Assembly (NCBI GenBank): GCA_035640155.1
Contig: DASQWR010000077.1
Coordinates: forward strand, 1 to 10,807
Length of the DNA: 10,807 nt
Source: JALYQB01 sp035640155
GTDB taxonomy: Bacteria > Actinomycetota > Actinomycetes > Mycobacteriales > Pseudonocardiaceae
Direction: 5' to 3'
Below are positions 1 to 6,760 of the stretch, piece after piece. The position numbers were made by a program, and so were the translations under genes. Position 1 is the stretch's first letter. Each line of letters begins with the position of its first letter. The notes beneath the pieces were generated by a model that worked only from the letters and a program-made list of their open reading frames with translations, did not search any database and was not told the origin of the DNA.

Positions 1-202
1 AGCCGGCAAGACCACCCTCCTCGAACCGGTCAATCCACTTGTAAACAGTCGGCTTCGTCGTGCCAGCCATCACAGCAACATCAGCCACACTGTGCCCCTC
101 AGCCCGCCACAAGACCATCTGCGCCCGAGCCGACACAGATCCGTCATAGCCGATACGCACAACAGACTCCAACTCCGTACGCTGCTCAACGGTGAGCTCC
201 AT
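1..202 (-). CDS. IS630-family transposase, N-terminal part (runs off window)
   Basis: The minus strand encodes 67 residues starting MELTVEQRTELESVV and reaching the window edge in phase. Residues 22-60 have the shape of the N-terminal helix-turn-helix of IS630/Tc1-type transposases: an alpha-helix with RAQMVLWRAEG, then SVADVAVMAGTTKPTVYKWI, then DRFEEGGLAG. This domain binds the inverted repeats. The DDE catalytic domain expected further on lies beyond base 1, so it cannot be said whether the gene is intact. The ATG at 202 is the natural start because it precedes the first helix, although the ribosome site in front is weak. Many IS630 elements are split into two frames; that cannot be judged here. 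The family call is by motif pattern. Confidence 0.8.
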   Translation of the reverse strand, partial: MELTVEQRTELESVVRIGYDGSVSARAQMVLWRAEGHSVADVAVMAGTTKPTVYKWIDRFEEGGLAG

Positions 203-258
203 AAGAACAGTCCCGCAGAAACTGCGCCCAAAGTAAAGGACATTCAATTACGCGACAC
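1..258 (-). mobile_element. Probable left-over or complete IS630-type element, outer end near 258
   Basis: The transposase start is 56 bases from a sequence that, read on the minus strand, is TA followed by GTGTCGCGTAATTGAATG. IS630 elements insert at and duplicate a TA dinucleotide, so TA at 259-260 is a sensible boundary and the next ~18-20 bases would be the terminal inverted repeat. The other end is outside the window, so the repeat cannot be matched. The boundary is an inference. Confidence 0.35.
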
Positions 259-260
259 TA

Positions 261-687
261 GATGCGCAACTCCGCCAACGCCAGTGCCCTCGCCGGACGG
301 GCAGGTCTCCGAGATGGGCGAGATGTGGACTCACGCGAGCAGTGCGAGCGCCCCCGTGTGAGGTAAGAACCAGCGGTGGTGGGATGAACAGTGCCCGCAG
401 CCACGTCATCAGTAACCGTGTCTAGGTCACACCCCGCGCGGTTCGCCCGCTGCCCGTCAGTCGTTTATGAGATTCGAGGGATCCCGCGCGGGAAGCGCCC
501 ACACATGCCTAACACGCTACTGCCTTACTTCCAGGCTCAGCGTCGCTATGACACTGGCGAGGGCGACCAGCTCTCGCTCGATCTGTGACGGATCGGCGCT
601 GATCTAGCAAATGGCGTAACTGTCGTTTCCAGGTGTTGCCTTGAGCATCAGAACGGGACGATCGTCACGCGAGAACAGAGTGGTGGC
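261..687. other. Gene-free stretch between the IS end and the regulator
   Basis: No reading frame here has the third-position bias or a family motif that would support a gene. A plus-strand frame at 391-588 (65 codons, ending GEGDQLSLDL) is open but has no recognisable motif, no ribosome site and mixed codon use. A 12-bp perfect palindrome (TCCCGCGCGGGA, 482-493) lies inside it. I see nothing else. Confidence 0.5.
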
Positions 688-762
688 TCAGGCCCTGATT
701 GCGGCCACCGCGGCCACCTGCCGTGCCCTCTGGGCCAGCTCCCGGTAGTATTCAGCGGCGAG
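688..762 (-). pseudogene. Possible 3' remnant of an unknown gene facing left
   Basis: Read on the minus strand, 762 to 688 gives 24 codons ending in TGA with convincing actinobacterial codon use and a helical, charged peptide (LAAEYYRELAQRARQ, then an alanine/valine tail). There is no plausible start nearby, because the frame upstream enters the regulator gene, where it looks like antisense. It could be the tail of a gene truncated by the sequence now carrying the regulator, or chance. No family recognised. Confidence 0.2.
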
Positions 763-782
763 ACCCGCGGTACGGTCGAGGG

Positions 783-2006
783 GTGGACGCCGAGGACACC
801 CGGACCGTTGGCCGTCGACTGCGTGAGATCCGTTACTGGCGCGGGATGAGTCTGCGGGCGGTCGCTGAGCTGGCCGGGCTGTCCGAGTCGCACCTGTCAC
901 GGATCGAGCGCGGGCAGCGGTCGGTGGACAAACGCTCCACGTTGGAGGCACTAGCGCATGCGCTGCAGGTGGCCCCGGGTGAACTGACTGGGCAGCCATT
1001 CCGGCCGGCCGATCCGCTGACCGCGGAGGCGTCCAGGACGATTGCGGAGCTTCAAGTGGTGCTCACCGAGCCGGCGCTGGGGGATTCGTGGACGCGCCGG
1101 GGCAGGCCGTGGCCTGAGTTGGCGGCCGAGCGGCACCTGCTGAACACAGTTCTCCGCCCGGCGGCTGACTACGCGTCGCAGGGGCGCGTGCTGCCCGGGC
1201 TGCTGGCGGACCTGCATGCCGCGAGGGTCCACGAGCCCGACCACCGCGCCGAGGTGCTGCACGCGCTGATGGACTGCTACCACGCCGCGGAGGAGCTGAC
1301 CAAGAGCCTCGGCGTGCCCGGGCTGCCGCAACTGGCTGCGGTGCACGCACAGACCGTTGCCGAGGAGCTGGATACCCCCGCGTGGCTGGGCCTGGCGGCG
1401 TGGCTGCGAGGGATGACGGTGGGCACGTCAAGCCGGGAGACGATGCTCACCGTGTCCCAGTGGGCCGCTGCCGGCCTGCAGTCTGCGGCGGGTTCACCTG
1501 ACGCGGCGCAGATGTACGGCGCGGTGCACCTGAACGCGGCGCTTGCCTCGGCCGCCCTGAACCGCCCTGACGACACTGATGCCCACCTCGCCGAGGCTGA
1601 CGAGATCGCCCGAGTGGTGCCAGCCGACGCCCCGCGATTCGGCCAGGTCTACTTCGGACTGGACAACGTGGGTATCTGGCGGGTGTCGCTGGCGGTGGAA
1701 CTGGGCGTGTCTGGCGGAAAGCTCGCTGAGATCGCCCGCGACGTGGACCCGTTTGCCGTGCCGTCCAAGGCCCGGCAGGCAATGTTCTTCGGCGACTTGG
1801 GGCGTGGACTTGCCCGGGAGCGGAGCACTCGCGACCAGGCCGTTGTTGCGCTGCGCCGCGCCGAGGAGATCGCCCCTCAGCTGGTGCGCAACAACTTCTA
1901 CTTTCGGGAGACCGCCACTGACCTCCTGCGGCGTGCTCGCCGCGACGTCGTGGGCCGCGAGCTGCGCGGCATGGCCTACCGAATGGGGCTGCAGCGCGTC
2001 GGCTGA
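783..2006 (+). CDS. XRE-family transcriptional regulator with long helical C-terminal domain
   Basis: A 407-residue cytoplasmic DNA-binding regulator. Residues 9-68 form an XRE/Cro-type helix-turn-helix: TVGRRLREIRYWRGMSLRAV, AELAGLSESHLSRIERG (recognition helix about 34-44), then TLEALAHALQVAPGEL. From about residue 80 to the end the protein is almost entirely alpha-helical and rich in Ala, Leu and Arg, with TPR-like pairs of helices. The tail LLRRARRDVVGRELRGMAYR is typical of a large family of such regulators in Pseudonocardiaceae and Streptomyces. The ligand and targets of this family are mostly unknown. I chose the GTG at 783 because family members start with a short VD/MD-E-D-rich stretch just before the first helix. 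The frame stays open back to a TTG at 699, but those extra codons are Pro/Arg-rich shadow. A GAGGG tract abuts the GTG with no spacing, so translation may be leaderless or weak. Gene 2066-2296 follows after 59 bases on the same strand. Confidence 0.85.
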   Translation: MDAEDTRTVGRRLREIRYWRGMSLRAVAELAGLSESHLSRIERGQRSVDKRSTLEALAHALQVAPGELTGQPFRPADPLTAEASRTIAELQVVLTEPALGDSWTRRGRPWPELAAERHLLNTVLRPAADYASQGRVLPGLLADLHAARVHEPDHRAEVLHALMDCYHAAEELTKSLGVPGLPQLAAVHAQTVAEELDTPAWLGLAAWLRGMTVGTSSRETMLTVSQWAAAGLQSAAGSPDAAQMYGAVHLNAALASAALNRPDDTDAHLAEADEIARVVPADAPRFGQVYFGLDNVGIWRVSLAVELGVSGGKLAEIARDVDPFAVPSKARQAMFFGDLGRGLARERSTRDQAVVALRRAEEIAPQLVRNNFYFRETATDLLRRARRDVVGRELRGMAYRMGLQRVG

Positions 2007-2065
2007 TCGGGTGACCTTGCGCGGGCGACAACCCGAGGGTGGTGCGAGGGGCCAAGGTCCGGTGG

Positions 2066-2296
2066 ATGAGCACGCGCGACGAGACGTACCGGGGCATGAC
2101 GACGGCCCGGATGCCGGACAACGAGACCACTAGGGTGATCGTCACTCGTCAGGGCCTAGGGCGGAACGGGCGAGTGTGGCTCACCACCGGGGCGACGATG
2201 CTCAGCACCGTCGTCCTCACCGACGACGAGGCTGAGCAGCTCATCGCGCTCGTCGCGGCGGCCAGGGACGCCAGATCTGCCGATCCCGCGCGCTGA
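2066..2296 (+). CDS. Small hypothetical protein downstream of the XRE regulator
   Basis: A 76-residue soluble protein with clear coding bias. The conserved-looking core is TTRVIVTRQGLGRNGRVWLT, then TTGATMLSTVVLTDDEAEQL, then IALVAAARDA. I read this as two or three beta strands followed by one helix. It has no signal peptide, membrane segment or Cys/His cluster. The ATG at 2066 is preceded by only a weak GGTGG. ATG codons at 2096 and 2111 would give 66 or 61 residues and keep the whole core, so the start is uncertain. It lies 59 bases behind the regulator on the same strand and may be co-transcribed with it. I do not recognise the family. It could be a small partner or target of the regulator; no function is proposed. 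Confidence 0.6.
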   Translation: MSTRDETYRGMTTARMPDNETTRVIVTRQGLGRNGRVWLTTGATMLSTVVLTDDEAEQLIALVAAARDARSADPAR

Positions 2297-2325
2297 CGCG
2301 GAAGCGGGCGTGCGGTGCGTCTGGG

Positions 2326-2414
2326 CTTGGCGGCGAGCAACTGCGCCTTCTTCGCCTCGAACTCCTCGTAGGGAGACGATGCCTGCGTCGGCGCAGCTCA
2401 GCGAGCTTGCGCAT
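2326..2414 (-). pseudogene. SHOCT-domain relic broken by two frameshifts
   Basis: On the minus strand three consecutive frames together spell a SHOCT (short C-terminal) domain: KMRKLAELR (to 2391), then DAGIVS (2389-2372), then YEEFEAKKAQLLAAK (2370-2326). Each junction has one extra C on the coding strand (bases 2390 and 2371); removing both restores one frame. SHOCT domains are ~30-residue helical hairpins at the end of many bacterial proteins, with the pattern L-x-x-L-x-x-L-x-D-x-G-x-I-(T/S)-x-x-E-F-x-x-K-K-x-x-L-L, which this matches well. No upstream domain is visible beyond about 2420 and the usual stop just after LL is missing. It is therefore an isolated, decayed tail. The two frameshifts make expression unlikely. 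Confidence 0.55.
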
Positions 2415-2569
2415 TTTGGTCCAGGCGTCCGGCGCTGACGTTTATTGGGTACATAAAGGACTCTCCGACCCAATCCGTGGGTAGCCGTTCATGATCGCAA
2501 GTCCGTTCGCATGGGCGCCGTGGCCTAGGATGTCTCAAGGCGCCCTTCATCCTTCGAGGTCACGGGGCA

Positions 2570-2740
2570 TCTGGTGGTGCCGCGCGTTATGGAGGGCAGG
2601 CCTTTGGCCTGCCCGCAATGCTGCCCGGAGGGGCCGTAGAGGCTCGCAGGTCAAGGGGGGCGCGCGCCATCGCGGCAGCGACGCAGAAGGCGCCCTTGAC
2701 CTGGGAGGGACGGCCCCGCAGGCTGCGCGGCACCACCGGA
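2570..2740. repeat. Nested inverted-repeat element (structured RNA or MITE/REP-like DNA)
   Basis: Four inverted repeats nest or sit side by side without crossing. The outer stem is 2573-2585 with 2725-2737 (GGTGGTGCCGCGC against its exact complement, 13 bp, extending to 2570/2740 through one T-G pair). Inside it is a hairpin 2594-2602 with 2606-2614 (GGGCAGGCC, loop TTT, 9 bp). Next is 2630-2637 with 2710-2717 (GGGGCCGT, 8 bp), and then 2647-2657 with 2693-2703 (CAGGTCAAGGG, 11 bp). AAGGCGCCCTT occurs twice in direct orientation, at 2537-2547 and 2687-2697. The set folds as one long arm with a side hairpin. No reading frame across it is convincing. It could be a miniature transposable element, a dispersed palindromic repeat, or a structured RNA; the strand is undecided. 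Confidence 0.5.
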
Positions 2741-2780
2741 GGCGCCCACGGATACAGCAGGAGAGCCACATAAAGCGTGA

Positions 2781-2948
2781 CTTAGCAACTGCGTCATGGT
2801 GTGTAAGGCCCATCACCGACTGCTGCACGCCGACTCCGGGTGGCAGGTCCGCATCGACGACGGGCTCCCCGAGTTCATCCCGCCCGCCTGGATAGATCCT
2901 CAGCGAAGACCCCGCCGCAAACCCCTGCCCCACCTCCTCGTCGCCTGA
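2781..2948 (+). pseudogene. C-terminal relic of a DUF222/13E12-type HNH endonuclease
   Basis: The frame from 2781 to the TGA at 2946-2948 encodes LSNCVMVCKAHHRLLHA, then DSGWQVRIDDG, then LPEFIPPAWIDPQRRPRRK. The CxxHH core is the second half of an HNH nuclease motif. The following Gly-Trp and the LPEFIPPxWxDPxxxPRRN-like tail are typical of the DUF222-plus-HNH proteins repeated many times in actinobacterial genomes. The frame is closed by a TGA immediately upstream (2778-2780), and neither the DUF222 domain nor the first His/Asn of the nuclease is found before it. A normal protein has roughly 400-500 residues; only about 55 remain. The break lies close to the structured element ending at 2740. 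Confidence 0.75.
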
Positions 2949-2963
2949 GGTTGCGCGCCTGAG

Positions 2964-4268
2964 TCATCGCGCCGAGGCGAGCAGGGTCCCCGACGCCCAC
3001 GGCAGGAAGCCGTCGAGGAACCGCTCCGTCGCGGGCATGAAGTGGCTGCCGTAGTGGCTGAGCGGGTCGAGGGTGGAGACGATCAGCGTGCCCGGCGTGG
3101 ATGCGCGGTCGACGTAGAGCAGTGCCTCGCCGGTGGGGAGCTCGACGAGCACCTCGGCCTCGTCGGGCGGGGACAGCACCCCGTGGTAGTGCCAGGTGCA
3201 GTCCCGCAACCCGAGGTGCAGGAACAGCGAGTGGTTCGGGTCGGGCGTCTGCAGCCCCAGGGACGCGCCGGGCTCGAGCCACCACCAGAAGTTGGTGGGG
3301 CGGTGTTCCCACCGCACCCCGGGCAGGAAGTCGGGCAGCGGCTCGCCGCCGGAGAAGGCGATCACGGTGCCGCCGGCGTCGAGCAGGTCCAGCACGCGCT
3401 TCGCCCCGGCCTCGAGCAGGCCGTGGTGCAGCCGCTCGGGGACGACGAGCCCGTCGAGCCCGGTCAGGTCGGTGTCGGGAAGCTCGGGCAAGTACACGGT
3501 GCCCCCCGTGAGGTGGCGGGCGTACTTGGGTGTGGTGATCGCCCGGTGGTGCGGCGCGGACCCGCCGTAGACAGCGGCCAGCCCGCCCCGCTGCAGCGAG
3601 GTGAGGGGCGCCGCGGCCGGCGCCCGCCGGGGTGCGGCTCCCGGCCGGGTCCGGGACTGTCGGGTCCGGGACTGTCGGATCCGGGATTGGGCCCGCACCC
3701 ACGCCAGCAGCTGCTCCGGGATCCGCTGCGCGGTGCCACCCGCGCTCCCCGCGTACCCGAGCAGGTCGCAGCTGGCCTGCACGAGGATCGTGCCCCGCGT
3801 CGACACCCGGTCGACGTAGGTGGCGGGTTCCCCACCGGCGAGCCGTACCAGGACCTCGGCGCCGTCGGGAACGGGGTGGTGGCCGCGGGCGAAGAACCCG
3901 GCGACCCCGCGGCGGAAGGTCAGGTCGTCGGCCTCGACGCCGTCGAACACGGGGTGGTCGGCGATCTCCGCGACGCGGTACCCGCGCAGCGACGGCGGGT
4001 CCAGGGGCACGAACGGTGCGGCCCCGGGCAGCCAGTCGCGGTGCAGGTGGCCGCCGAACACCACCACCCCGCCGGCGTCGAGGTAGTCGCGGATCGCGTC
4101 GCGGTGCCGAGCGAGGTGCTCCTGGTCGGCCATCGCCGGCACGATCAGCGCGGCGTAGCGCGTCAGGTCCGCCTCGCCGACCGCGTACAGGTCCAGCCGG
4201 TCCGTGCCGCGCGGGCGCGTCTCCGGGGAGCGGATGTCCATGTCGAGTGTGGCGATTGGTGCGGTCAC
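2964..4268 (-). CDS. Two-copy GATase1-like protein, last gene of the ABC transporter operon
   Basis: A 434-residue cytoplasmic protein, with no signal peptide or membrane segment, built of two homologous halves (about 1-193 and 226-434) joined by an Arg/Ser/Ala/Pro linker. The halves share YAALIVPAMAD / LDGLVVPERLH, then LDAGGVVVFGGHLHRDWLPG / LDAGGTVIAFSGGEPLPDFL, and AEVLV-LxxGE-YVDRxSTxGTLIVxxxDxLxxY. The 'LIVP...hLDAGG-VVhFG' pattern resembles class I glutamine-amidotransferase-like and ThuA-like folds. I see no G-x-C-x-G nucleophile elbow in either half, so amidotransferase activity is unlikely and a binding or structural role is possible. The GTG start at 4268 has a strong AGGAGG seven bases upstream and lies 12 bases after the stop of the DppF-like gene, so it belongs to the operon. 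The end of another copy survives at 9653-9724. Function unknown; the fold assignment is by motif only. Confidence 0.8.
   Translation of the reverse strand: MTAPIATLDMDIRSPETRPRGTDRLDLYAVGEADLTRYAALIVPAMADQEHLARHRDAIRDYLDAGGVVVFGGHLHRDWLPGAAPFVPLDPPSLRGYRVAEIADHPVFDGVEADDLTFRRGVAGFFARGHHPVPDGAEVLVRLAGGEPATYVDRVSTRGTILVQASCDLLGYAGSAGGTAQRIPEQLLAWVRAQSRIRQSRTRQSRTRPGAAPRRAPAAAPLTSLQRGGLAAVYGGSAPHHRAITTPKYARHLTGGTVYLPELPDTDLTGLDGLVVPERLHHGLLEAGAKRVLDLLDAGGTVIAFSGGEPLPDFLPGVRWEHRPTNFWWWLEPGASLGLQTPDPNHSLFLHLGLRDCTWHYHGVLSPPDEAEVLVELPTGEALLYVDRASTPGTLIVSTLDPLSHYGSHFMPATERFLDGFLPWASGTLLASAR
3646..3690 (-). repeat. Three 15-bp tandem repeats in the interdomain linker
   Basis: The unit CGGGTCCGGGACTGT occurs at 3646-3660 and again exactly at 3661-3675. 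A third copy at 3676-3690 has two or three changes. On the coding (minus) strand it encodes repeated QSRTR / QSRIR pentapeptides, residues 194-208 of the two-copy protein. The unit length is a multiple of three, so copy-number change would keep the frame and only lengthen a basic, flexible linker. Confidence 0.85.
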
Positions 4269-4280
4269 GAGAGGTCCTCC

Positions 4281-5051
4281 TCAGACGGGGTGGCGGTGCA
4301 GCGCGCGGGCGGCGTCGATCAGCGCGCGGGTGTAGGAGTGCTCGGGCCGGGCCAGCACCGCGTCGGTCGGGCCCTGCTCGACGACGCGGCCCGCGCGCAG
4401 CACGACCAGCCGGTCACACGACCGCTGCGCCAGCGCGAGGTCGTGGGTGATGTGCAGCACCGCGACCCCGCGCTGGGCACGCAGCTCCTCCAGCAGGTCG
4501 GCGATCTCCGCACGCAGCGACGCGTCGAGCATCTGGGTGGGCTCGTCGGCCAGCACCAGCCGCGGCTCGGTGACCAGCGCGCGGGCGAACGCGACGCGCT
4601 GGCGCTCCCCGCCGGAGAGCTGGTGGGGGTAGCGGTGCAGGTAGCGCACGGGTGGGAGATGCACGGCACCCAGCGCGTCGTGCACCCGTGCCTCCCGGTC
4701 GCCGAGGCGGTGGATCACGAGCGGCTCCGCGACGATGCGGCCCACCGGCAGCGTCGGTGGCAGCGAGGCGTAGGGGTCCTGGAACACCAGGTGCAGCCCC
4801 CGCCGGGCGCGCCGGCGCGCAGCACCCCGCAGGTCCGTGAGATCCACCCCGTCGAACCGGATGCGGCCTGATGCGACCCGCTCCAGCCCGGCGACCGCCC
4901 GGGCGACGGTCGACTTGCCCGCTCCGGAACCGCCGACCAGCCCGACCACCTCGCCCGCCGCCACCGCCAGGTCGACACCGACGACGGCGGGCACCCGGCC
5001 CGCGGCGCCCCGGAACGTCACCGACAGCCCCTCCACGGCCAGCAGGGTCAC
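4281..5051 (-). CDS. Opp/Dpp/Nik-type ABC transporter ATPase (second, DppF-like)
   Basis: A 256-residue cytoplasmic ATPase that pairs with the ATPase half of the fused neighbour to power import. Visible motifs: Walker A GGSGAGKST (40-48), Q-loop Gln91 in VFQDPYASLPP, signature LSGGERQRV (145-153), Walker B LVLADEP (165-171), and switch His203 in ITHDL. The tail PEHSYTRALIDAA (about 236-248) is the conserved C-terminal piece of the OppF/DppF group, though the longer extension of some members is absent. The D-loop reads MLDAS instead of the usual ALDVS. The GTG start at 5051 shares four bases (GTGA) with the stop of the upstream gene, which implies translational coupling. All catalytic motifs are intact. 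Confidence 0.93.
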   Translation of the reverse strand: MTLLAVEGLSVTFRGAAGRVPAVVGVDLAVAAGEVVGLVGGSGAGKSTVARAVAGLERVASGRIRFDGVDLTDLRGAARRRARRGLHLVFQDPYASLPPTLPVGRIVAEPLVIHRLGDREARVHDALGAVHLPPVRYLHRYPHQLSGGERQRVAFARALVTEPRLVLADEPTQMLDASLRAEIADLLEELRAQRGVAVLHITHDLALAQRSCDRLVVLRAGRVVEQGPTDAVLARPEHSYTRALIDAARALHRHPV

Positions 5052-6760
5052 GACCCGGCCACCTCGACCGGCAGCCGCAGCCGCGGGGTCGCCTCGACCA
5101 GCCGTCGGGTGTACGGGTGCGCGGGGTCCGCCAGCACCCGCGCCGCAGGCCCCAGCTCGACCACCCTGCCGGCCTGCATCACCGCGATCCGGTCGGCGAT
5201 CCGCTCGATCATCGGCAGGTCGTGCGAGACGACCAGCACGGCGAGCTCCAGGCGCCTGCGCAACCCGTCGAGCAGATCCAGCACCTCGGCCTGCACCAGG
5301 ACGTCGAGCCCGCTGGTGGGCTCGTCGGCGACGAGCACCGTCGGGTCGCCCGCCAGCGCGATCGCGATCACCACGCGCTGCCGCATGCCGCCGGAGAGCT
5401 GGTGCGGGTAGTCCCGGGCGCGCGCCGGGTCCAGAGCCACCAGGTCGAGCAGCTCGGCGGCGCGGGTGCGAACGGCGTCCCGGCTGCGATCGGTGTCCGG
5501 GGCGTGATCGGCGTCGCGGCTGCGCTGGCCGTGCGCGGTGAGCGCCTCGCCGAGCTGGTCCCCGACGGTGTGCACCGGGTTCAGCGCGCTCATCGCCTCC
5601 TGGGGGACCAGGCCGATGTGCCGGCCCCGCAGCGCGCGCAGCTCCGTGGGCCCGATGCGGGTCACGTCGTGCCCGCACACCAGCACCCGGCCGCCGGTGA
5701 CCCGGGCGGCGGCCGGCAGCAGGCCGAGGGTCGCGCCGGCGACGGTGGACTTGCCGCTGCCCGACTCCCCGACCAGCCCGACCAGTTCCCCGGGCGCGAC
5801 GTGCAGGCTCACCCGGTCCACCGCAACGTGCGCGCCGTAGGTCACGGTGAGGTCGTCGATCACCAGCGGGTGCCTCGGCGATGGCTCGAGACTCCCGGGA
5901 CGCGGGTCGGCGGTCCGTGGTGGGCCAGCGACCCGATCCCGCAGTGAGGGACGGGCCCGCTCCTCGAACGCGTACGCGAGCAGGGCGAACGCCAGCACCG
6001 TCACCGCGATCGCGACGCCGGGGGGCAGCACCCACCACAACCAGGCGTCGGTGAGGAACGCGCTGCGGCTCTGCGCGAGTGACAGCATGGTGCCCCAGCT
6101 CTTCGCGGTGATGTCTCCCAGCCCGAGGAAGGCCAGCGATGCCTCGAGCAGGATGGCCTTCTTCGTGGCGAGCACGAACTGCGGCACGACGAGCGGCGCG
6201 ACGGCGGGCAGCACGTGCCGCGGCAGGACGTGCCCGGGCCCCGCGCCCATCGCCCGCAGCGCCTGGATGTGGTCGTGCTCGCGCAGCGAGAGCACCTGCG
6301 ACCGCAGCTCGCGGGCAGTCTCGGCCCAGATGACCGACGCGATGACGACGATCTGCGTGGCGAGGCCCGGCCCGAGGAAGACCCCGATCACGATCGTGAG
6401 GGGCAGCACGGGCAGCGCGAGCACCACGTCGACCAGCCGCATCAGCGCCGTGTCCAGCCAGCCGCGCGCGTACCCGGCGACGGCGCCGATCGCGGTGCCG
6501 AGGACCGTGGCGGCGAGCGCGGCGACCACGCCGATCAGCAGCGAGATCCGGGCGCCGTAGATCAGCTCGGAGAGCAGGTCCTGGCCGATGTCGTTGGTGC
6601 CCAGCGGGTGCGCGACCGAGGGAGCCGAGAACGGGATGCCGGTGCGCTCGGCGGGGTCGTACGGTGCCAGCAGCGGGGCCAGCACCGCGACCGCCACCAG
6701 GGAGCCGAGGATCACCGCGCTCGCCAGCGCGAACCTCCGGGACCGGGTGCCCGCCCTCAC
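5048..6760 (-). CDS. Fused ABC permease-ATPase (DppC-like plus DppD-like)
   Basis: One uninterrupted 570-residue frame joins two normally separate subunits. Residues 1-270 are the OppC/DppC permease: first membrane segment about 10-32, the periplasm-side HPLGTNDIGQDLLSELIYGA motif (51-70), further membrane helices, and the EAA coupling loop around 166-185 (ALRAMGAGPGHVLPRHVLP). A Pro/Arg-rich linker of about 30 residues follows (268-297). Residues 298-570 are the DppD ATPase: Walker A GESGSGKST (331-339), Q-loop Gln387 in LVPQEAMSALNP, signature LSGGMRQRV (455-463), Walker B VLVADEP (475-481), and switch His513. An insert rich in Asp, Arg and His (about 411-429) precedes the helical subdomain. 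The GTG start at 6760 has GGAGGAGG in front and overlaps the upstream stop by four bases. Such fusions are annotated in other actinobacteria, so this is unlikely to be an assembly error. Confidence 0.92.
   Translation of the reverse strand: MRAGTRSRRFALASAVILGSLVAVAVLAPLLAPYDPAERTGIPFSAPSVAHPLGTNDIGQDLLSELIYGARISLLIGVVAALAATVLGTAIGAVAGYARGWLDTALMRLVDVVLALPVLPLTIVIGVFLGPGLATQIVVIASVIWAETARELRSQVLSLREHDHIQALRAMGAGPGHVLPRHVLPAVAPLVVPQFVLATKKAILLEASLAFLGLGDITAKSWGTMLSLAQSRSAFLTDAWLWWVLPPGVAIAVTVLAFALLAYAFEERARPSLRDRVAGPPRTADPRPGSLEPSPRHPLVIDDLTVTYGAHVAVDRVSLHVAPGELVGLVGESGSGKSTVAGATLGLLPAAARVTGGRVLVCGHDVTRIGPTELRALRGRHIGLVPQEAMSALNPVHTVGDQLGEALTAHGQRSRDADHAPDTDRSRDAVRTRAAELLDLVALDPARARDYPHQLSGGMRQRVVIAIALAGDPTVLVADEPTSGLDVLVQAEVLDLLDGLRRRLELAVLVVSHDLPMIERIADRIAVMQAGRVVELGPAARVLADPAHPYTRRLVEATPRLRLPVEVAGS

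Noticed and set aside
482..493. Perfect palindrome TCCCGCGCGGGA as an operator
   Set aside because: Twelve-base GC palindromes are expected by chance at this composition, and no promoter or gene is placed to use it.
2445..2473. TTGGGT...ACCCAA inverted repeat as a terminator
   Set aside because: Six-base stem with a 17-base loop and no T-tract. Too weak to call.
2491..2895. Plus-strand open frame of 134 codons between the decayed relics
   Set aside because: It runs through the inverted-repeat element with no family motif, and its last part is a different frame from the real HNH remnant.
3042..4871. Long plus-strand open frame (609 codons) across the GATase-like and ATPase genes
   Set aside because: It is the antisense shadow of two clearly recognisable minus-strand genes; its translation is Gly/Val/Gln-rich and lacks any domain pattern.
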